From: Oreohelix idahoensis
Lineage: Eukaryota; Mollusca; Gastropoda; Stylommatophora; Oreohelicidae
Direction of reading: 5' to 3'
NCBI GenBank assembly: GCA_024509875.1
Contig: JAMPIV010019108.1
Span: forward strand, 37,501-101,500
Length of the DNA: 64,000 bases
The first letter of the stretch is position 1. Each line of letters opens with the position of its first letter. The notes under the pieces are model-generated. The model saw nothing but the letters and a program-made list of their open reading frames with translations, had not been told where the DNA came from and ran no database searches. The position numbers and the translations under genes are program-made. Below, piece after piece: positions 57,590 to 64,000 of the stretch.

Positions 57590-58290
57590 AAATGATTAAA
57601 TTGCATATACTGATGTGCTGAAGCAGAAGCCATGAAACAGGCAGCTGAAACTCTTATTGAATGCAAAGCACAGGCAGAAAAACAGATAGTAATCTTTTCA
57701 GATGCCCTCTCAATAATATCAGCGCTGAAGAGCCACCAAACTAAAGGATTGAAAGATCTGATAATCTCCCTTGAAAGACTGGCCGAATGCTTCAAGAAGT
57801 GCACTCCAGTGGATACCAGCCCATTGCAACATACCAGGAAATAAAGAGGCAGATAGACTTGCTAAAGAAGGAGGTGCCTTACAGCAAAATGATATAGAGA
57901 CAACTTACGCAACGGCAAAGACCACTATAAAGGCTACATTCAAGTCCAAATGGGAAAGAGAGCACCCGGGACATTTGAAAAATGACGCATATCATCAACT
58001 ATCCAGAAAAGAACAGGTCATCATTTTTCGACTGCGCACTGGGCACAACAGATTGAGATACCATCTGTACCACAAATACAAAATTGGTGCAACAGATCTC
58101 TGCACCTGCGGTACCAGCACGATGACAGTCGAACACCTGCTGCAGTACTGCCCAACCTACAGTAATGAACGGGGTAGCATATGGCAACAACCTACTTCTG
58201 TCAACGAAAAACTGTTTGGAGATGTCGGGAACCTTGAGTTGACTGCTGCCTTTATTAGAGTCATAAATGTGGAAGTCTGAAGGCGAACGA
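57590..58290 (+). pseudogene. LINE RNase H domain and C-terminal zinc finger (LINE-F)
   Basis: 5'-truncated. First frame: AAETLIECKAQ, then VIFSDALSIISALKS (RNase H, catalytic Asp). After a shift near 57790: LQWIPAHCNIPGNKEADRLA (last RNase H motif with His and Asp), then CTCGTSTMTVEHLLQYCPTY, a CX2C...HX4C finger found at the end of I/Jockey-type LINE proteins. Stop near 58278. The frameshift inactivates it. Only this LINE type in the window carries RNase H, so it is a separate lineage. Confidence 0.85.
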
Positions 58291-58399
58291 GGAAGAAGAA
58301 AGAAGAAATCGAAGTTAAATTTGTATATTAACAAATAACAGATTTAATAATCATTTAGTTTTAAAAAGGGTTAAAATAATAAAACAGTTTTTTTTTAAT

Positions 58400-61190
58400 G
58401 TTTATCGTTGAATGATAGTAGGTTTTATGAAAAAGGTTCACTGTGGCAGCTTATAGGTTTCACTTAGCTGCCAATTGTAGTTTCTGCTCTCGCTCATGAG
58501 TTCTGTGTAGATAGGTCACTGGAGTTCTCACGGCTCTGGTCAAGATTACAGGTGCAGCACGTTTCAAGTACAATCAATACGTAACTGCTAAGCTGGTCCC
58601 GCGTTTCTACGTCAGTCCACTTCTACCCTCACTTTGTTCTAGAGATTAGTACCCTCACTGGTACCACCACCAACTATGGTAAAAGAATAGAAATGAAACG
58701 CTCTCCTGAGTATTGCGTTTCCCGACACATACCAATATGTCCCCTTTTTCTTATTCTACCATCCCATCTTTCTCAGAATTTACCCTCGATGAGAATTAAA
58801 CGTAATCCCTCGAGCGAAAACTTTCTTTACATTTAAATTGAATAGCTTTATCTTTATTTTACATTTGAATGAATAGGTTAATAGTACAGATAGAATATGT
58901 TTACATTTACATTTCCACTGATTGAAAAATGTTCATCATATAAATTGAATATGTTTCCATTTACACTTACACTGATTGAAAAGCTTAGAAACTTTCATTA
59001 ATTTTAAAGTGAATATATTTTCACAGACGTTCACAATAGTTGAAATTGTAAATATTATACTTAGAATGTACATCATTTCTTTCATCTTTCCCTACCTGCT
59101 TCATGTGGAACTTGGGACTACCTTAGGATTTTAGTTCTCTTTAAGAAACTAGCGATAAAGCAGTCATCAGCGCTTACAGTGGTGGTTCATGAAATCCCCA
59201 TTCTATACGCTGAGATTGTCAGCCTCAAATGACTTGGACATTCATTAACGATTTTCACACATTAATATTCACATGGTAACATATACATATTAGTTCACAT
59301 GTCAGTAATGAAAAATATAGAATGTAAAATGACAACTTACGCAAATCCTGACTCACAGACTTTTTGCTCAGATGAATGAAGTTAAGGCATTTGATTAGGC
59401 CTCTTACACATGTTCTTGGGGTTCGTTAGTTTTGTAAGATAATTCCCTCAATGACTCCGTGTGTTTCAGTTTCCTCAGCCTTCCTTATTACAGTGGTTTT
59501 CTTGGGATCTGTACGTCCTTCAAGATGGTTCTACAAAGTTCGGTCTGATGAATGGAAATTCTGAATTCTAGGCTTCACTCTGGCAGGGTCTGGTTTTGTC
59601 TTGGCAAGCGTGAATCTCACAGTGAAGTTAGACTTGAAAAGCGCCAGGTTATATTGTGACAGATGAAAAATTTAGCACCGTGATCGATCCACTTTATTCT
59701 CATTCTTTTTAAATATAATCGCTCAACGTGGTTTTCTCCCAGACTTCCTAATTAACATGTGTGTGAAGTACGTGTATGCGAGGCCTCTTTCGCTATCTGT
59801 CTTCTTTTCTAGTTTAGCCACGCCTACCTGTCTTTGTTTCAAGCACTATTGATACAGCTATTCATATCTCTAACTGTCTTCCTTTCAAAAGAGGCGGGCC
59901 AGGGGCGACCACCGGCTGTCAGGTTACGAAGTCTTTGAAGTTTCAGACAGAGAGCTGAGATCTAAAACCTGTGATTAACACCTGGTAATAGAACGAACGA
60001 AGACCGTTTACGCTGAGAATAAATTTCTTGCTAAAGCGGCAATACGGTCGGCAGAAGTGTAAAATTTAGCTTTGATTCAGGAATTGGCCGAAGAATTCGC
60101 TCGAGGTGCGATTTTTGCCAGACATTGGCGAGATTGAGCTATTTTAATATCTATAGAGACCTCTTAAAAATTCAGTTATCAGTGGCGTCAGAGATTTTGA
60201 AGAAAGTACGTAGCTCGCATATAAGAGCCAAACTACAATTTTTGGATTACTTATATACGTGGAGATTAATTCATTTCTCTGTGCTGCGGTAATATTATAT
60301 TAGATTTTTGAGTGATTTAATTGTTAAAGTTCTCCATTATATTAAACTGGATTTTGTGTTAAGTTGAATAACGTATTAAATAAACTTATAGCTAAATTTC
60401 TCCAGCCGTAACGTAATTTAATTTCTTGTTATTCCCCAGTAAGAGAGACTTAAATAATTATAAGACGCTAGGCGATTAATATTGTCGAGATACTATTTAT
60501 TTCTATTTCATCATGTGTAAATTCTAAGTGACTAGGGTTCATAGCTAGTGTTAAAGCGATATATTAGCTAGACACTCGTGGTGTTTTTTTTATTTATATA
60601 ATTAAATACCGGAGTGATTTACAGGTCTTACCTAAACGCGTGTGTTACGATATGATTATAGTATGATTTCATGTTTATCTTCCTTTTCAATAGGCTGGTC
60701 ATACCATTGCGATCCAGCGGTTTTAGAGTCTTTTGGTTTTATGTCTTATGACATTACGGTCCATTGTTACTAAACATCAAGACAATTGTTGGTGAAATCT
60801 GATGTTTGTGACCCGGTGCGGTCCACCCTCTCCCTCCATGAGAGTGGTTAAATAAACCGACACTACAATTTAAATGTTAAATGTTAACGGTAACGGTAAC
60901 GGGATTATACCTGAAGATTTTTCCATCTAGATACATATATAAATACTACTGTCCTGATGTGGCAGAACTTACAGCACTATTATTTAAAAACCATTTGACA
61001 GTAAAGTGTTCCTACCACGGAATTATACAGATAGAATTCACGGGTCATACTCGGTTATTTCCCACCGAGCACAGCCCAGGAGTAACATTCTGTTTAGTAC
61101 ACATTTCATTACGCAGAGAGAGTCACAGCCACTGGAGGATAGATACACCCCTGTTACGGTGTTATTTTAAATGACGGCGTCTGCTGGGGT
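58400..61190. repeat. Degenerate LTR-element-related repeat, copy B
   Basis: 58680-59360 resembles 14440-14900. About 59655-61170 resembles the solo LTR at 18056-20584 in order: a TGTGAC-GATGAAA start, CGTGG-TTTTC, the GTGATTTACAGGTCTTAC region, TTGCG-TCCA-CGGTTTT and GGAGTAACATTCTG. It therefore probably contains internal sequence followed by an LTR of the same family. No coding frame survives. Interrupted on the right by LINE-C at about 61190. Confidence 0.55.
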
Positions 61191-64000
61191 TTAGCCATGC
61201 GCAACGTTAGGGGTCATTAACATTTATAGAATATGTCGATATTTTACGGTATACTGAACGCGAAATATATGCGGAGATTATGACGCATTCGCGTTGGGAA
61301 GGTCACGCTGGGTGACTTGGTTACATGGCCCTTGTTACGCTATCCGTCAAGCAAGAAGGTCGTGTCTTGTATTTCTTCCAAGGAAAAAAGGCTGAGTATA
61401 TAGCCTAAATTAGATATATGAATCGATGTAGAACTCAGGGTCAGTTCGGTTATTAATCTAAGTATGAGATTAATTAAATTAAACTAATGATGGAGGTTAT
61501 CTACCCTTCCAAGATGGAGGTGAAATTCGTTTCTCACCTTAGACGCCGAAAGAAAAACATCAGGAATGTGTATATTTCGATGGATATCACCATGTTATGT
61601 TAAATTATAGAATAAGAGATACACCAGAGTATCTAGTGGTGTAGATATTTTCCTATAACTGACCTCGAAACCCTTGAATCGGTCGGTTGGATCGGAGGGT
61701 TGATCAGTGAGTTAACAATTCACTATCGTAAAACAAGCTATTGTTACCGAAACAGAACCAGGCTCGACAGTAAACATGACTCACTCTAATATCTTGGGGG
61801 CTAAGGAGATTTCTAAAATTGGATACTGGAATGTAAGAACTATGTATCAAGACGGAAAATTGGAAGAAGTAATTAAAGAAATGGATAATTATAAGTTGGA
61901 CTTATTGGGTGTCAGCGAGTGTAGATGGACGGGGAAGGGCATAAAATATATTTCAGAAGAAAAAAAGCAAATTATATACTCTGGTAGTAATGATAATCGT
62001 CACACAGAGGGAGTAGCCATCCTAATGACACAGAAAGCAGCAGCATCACTTATCAGCTGGGTACCTATCAATGAGAGGCTAATATTAGCTAGATTTCAGA
62101 CACGATTTTTCAAGCTCTCAATTGTACAATGTTATGCACCAACTAACGACGCTCTTGATACCACAAAAGATGACTTCTATGAAGCACTTCTAAGTACCAT
62201 CAACACAATACCCAAGCATGACATAATAGCAGTCATGGGTGATTTTAACGCCAAAGTAGGTGACAACAACGATGGAGTACAAAGATATCTCGGTACTCAT
62301 GGCATAGGCTGTATGAATCAAAATGGCGAAAGACTTCTAGAACTTTGTGAAATATCAAACCTCGTTGTGGCAGACACCATCTTTCCACATAAGAATATCC
62401 ACAAGATAACATGGAATTCACCTGATGGCAGAACTAAGAACCAGATAGATCACTTCTGCATAAGCGCTAAATTTCGCTCATCAGTTCAAGACGTCAGAGC
62501 ATACAGAGGTGCAGAGATCGGAAGCGATCATAACCTCTGCATAGCTAAAATGAGAATTAAACTGAAGAAGTTATACCAACCGAATAAAAATAGAAGAATA
62601 GATGTACACAGACTGCAATCAAATGATATAAAGAAGGAATATAATGTCAAAATGAACAACTATTTCGATGCTTTAGGCAAAATTGACAACGATATCACCA
62701 CCAAGACAATCGATACTAAATGGGAACAACTGAGAACAGCAATGACAGAAGCAGCTGTAGCGACCACCGGATACCTAGTACATAAAAAGAAAAAATGGAT
62801 GAGAGAAGATACTTGGGATAAAATACAAGAAAGGAAAACAGCAAAACTTAAACTACTAGCGGCAAGTACACATAATGCAGTTGAATCTTGCAAACTAACT
62901 TATAACTTGTTAAATAAAGAAGTGAAGACAAAAACTCGAAGAGATAAAAGACATTTCATCAATGAACTGGCCGTAGAAGCTGAAAATGCTGCAAGAACTG
63001 GTAATAGTAGGTGCCTTTATCAAATTACAAAACAACTATGTCACCAGCCTACTGCTATGGAAACACCTGTTAAAGGTAAATTAGGGAATTCAATACCAAC
63101 AGAAAAAGAACAAATGAAGAGATGGGCTGAGCACTTCATGGAGGTGCTAAACAGACCACCACCAACAGTAACACCTGATTTTAATAATGAAACATCCACA
63201 ACCACTTTGCCAATAACTTGCGATGAATTCACGCTGGACGAGATCAAACAAGCCGTTAAAAGATTAAAAAATTTTAAAGCTGCTGGAGTTGATGAAATTT
63301 CAGGGGAAATGATTAAAGCAGTTAATGACAACAACCTCTTGAGAATTTTAGATATTATAAATGAAGTATGGAGAGAAGAACAACCACCACAACAATGGAA
63401 AGACAGTATTATTGTAAAGTTACCGAAGAAAGGTGATCTATCAGACTGTAATAACTGGCGTGGTATATCTCTATTATCAGTACCTGGAAAATTATTATGT
63501 TGCATGATGTTAGAAAGACTTAAATTGCATGCTGACGAAAAGATCAGAGAAGAACAAGCGGGTTTCAGGCCGAAACGATCATGTATTGATCAAATATTCA
63601 CACTAAGAACAATTATAGAAGAATCAGTGGAAAGGCAATCGCCACTTATTATCACCTTCGTCGATTTTCAAAAAGCCTTTGAGAGTCTACACCGCCCATC
63701 ATTGTGGAAGATACTTACAATCTATGGTTTTCCAACAAAATATGTGAATATAATCAAAGCGCTATATGACAATGCAAGATGTTGTGTTAGAACAAATAAA
63801 GGGAATACAGAATGGTTTACAGTAGAAACAGGGGTGAAACAAGGCTGTATTATGTCACCACTACTTTTTGGAATAGCTATTGATTGGGTTATGAGAAACT
63901 ATACCCACAATGAACAATTGGGTATAAAATGGACAAATGGAAAATTCCTGGGGGACCTGGATTTCGCAGATGATGTAGCATTCTTAAGTTCAACACCAAG
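61191..64000 (+). mobile_element. LINE-C copy, 5' end to RT, running off the window
   Basis: Similarity to the LTR repeat stops near 61170-61190 and a leader of about 580 bp precedes the ORF. The 3' part lies outside the window. The exact 5' edge cannot be fixed because the other side of the insertion is not visible. Confidence 0.75.
61776..64000 (+). CDS. LINE-C endonuclease-reverse transcriptase, open to window edge
   Basis: I read an unbroken frame of 741 codons from ATG 61776 to the end of the window; the nearest upstream in-frame stop is at 61713-61715. Residues 1-260: AP-type endonuclease (GYWNVRTMYQDGK, LLGVSECRW, VQCYAPTND, MGDFNAKVG near 153, DTIFPHKNIHKITW, NQIDHFCIS, GSDHNLCIAK near 250). 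Residues about 480-741: RT (KNFKAAGVDEISGE, LPKKGDLSDCNNWRG, EEQAGFRP, TFVDFQKAF, TGVKQGCIMSPLLF, FADDVAF near 730). A LINE of this type would nick target DNA and copy its RNA at the nick. The last 72 bases are identical to the 5' edge of the fragment at 13304-14130. All visible motifs are intact, so this copy may be recent. Confidence 0.92.
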   Translation, partial: MTHSNILGAKEISKIGYWNVRTMYQDGKLEEVIKEMDNYKLDLLGVSECRWTGKGIKYISEEKKQIIYSGSNDNRHTEGVAILMTQKAAASLISWVPINERLILARFQTRFFKLSIVQCYAPTNDALDTTKDDFYEALLSTINTIPKHDIIAVMGDFNAKVGDNNDGVQRYLGTHGIGCMNQNGERLLELCEISNLVVADTIFPHKNIHKITWNSPDGRTKNQIDHFCISAKFRSSVQDVRAYRGAEIGSDHNLCIAKMRIKLKKLYQPNKNRRIDVHRLQSNDIKKEYNVKMNNYFDALGKIDNDITTKTIDTKWEQLRTAMTEAAVATTGYLVHKKKKWMREDTWDKIQERKTAKLKLLAASTHNAVESCKLTYNLLNKEVKTKTRRDKRHFINELAVEAENAARTGNSRCLYQITKQLCHQPTAMETPVKGKLGNSIPTEKEQMKRWAEHFMEVLNRPPPTVTPDFNNETSTTTLPITCDEFTLDEIKQAVKRLKNFKAAGVDEISGEMIKAVNDNNLLRILDIINEVWREEQPPQQWKDSIIVKLPKKGDLSDCNNWRGISLLSVPGKLLCCMMLERLKLHADEKIREEQAGFRPKRSCIDQIFTLRTIIEESVERQSPLIITFVDFQKAFESLHRPSLWKILTIYGFPTKYVNIIKALYDNARCCVRTNKGNTEWFTVETGVKQGCIMSPLLFGIAIDWVMRNYTHNEQLGIKWTNGKFLGDLDFADDVAFLSSTP

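Overview
This is animal (metazoan) genomic DNA, most likely from an invertebrate. It is AT-rich and dominated by nested transposable elements: Ty3/gypsy LTR retrotransposons with the integrase-before-reverse-transcriptase order, at least seven non-LTR (LINE) lineages, three tRNA-derived SINE types, a CACTG-ended DNA transposon, and long di-, tri- and tetranucleotide microsatellites. I recognise no host protein gene, rRNA, functional tRNA gene or CRISPR array. A lophotrochozoan such as a mollusc is a guess from the repeat style, not something the sequence proves.

Layout. 1-215: flank. 216-8873: a complete LTR element (Gmr1-like gypsy, LTRs of about 2.0 and 2.4 kb, target duplication GCCAT) that has lost its protease and integrase core. 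8874-15965: degenerate sequence with a 42-bp repeat, a LINE fragment carrying a 22-copy 41-bp minisatellite, a 28-bp minisatellite, and a 5'-truncated minus-strand LINE (LINE-C) with a 13-bp target duplication. 15966-25765: one degenerate LINE (LINE-A) split by at least five insertions: an unclassified 1.4-kb insert, a 2.5-kb solo LTR, a SINE tandem dimer, a second SINE with a 37-bp target duplication, and a CR1/L2-like LINE tail. 25766-34110: mostly unclassified, with more LINE-A 3' fragments, two SINEs and several microsatellites.

34111-49950 is a nest at least three deep. LINE-B is interrupted by a 2.2-kb DNA transposon (inverted repeats starting CACTGAC, 3-bp CAA target duplication, one intronless transposase-like gene). 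That transposon is interrupted by a 9.9-kb Gmr1-like gypsy element with a 5-bp CTTTT target duplication and an open 1365-codon gag/pol frame. A second CR1/L2-like tail sits further along LINE-B. 49950-58320 holds minisatellites, another LINE (LINE-D), unclassified DNA and the RNase H end of a further LINE. From about 58400 there is a degenerate LTR-related repeat, interrupted by a LINE-C copy whose endonuclease/RT frame is open from 61776 to the window edge.

The genes present are element genes: gag/protease/integrase/RT/RNase H for LTR elements, AP-type endonuclease plus RT for LINEs, and a putative DDE transposase for the DNA transposon. The best candidate for something under-described is that DNA transposon (34368-46470 around its insert). 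Its protein resembles unannotated multicopy proteins I recall from arthropods and cnidarians, and here it lies inside convincing inverted repeats.
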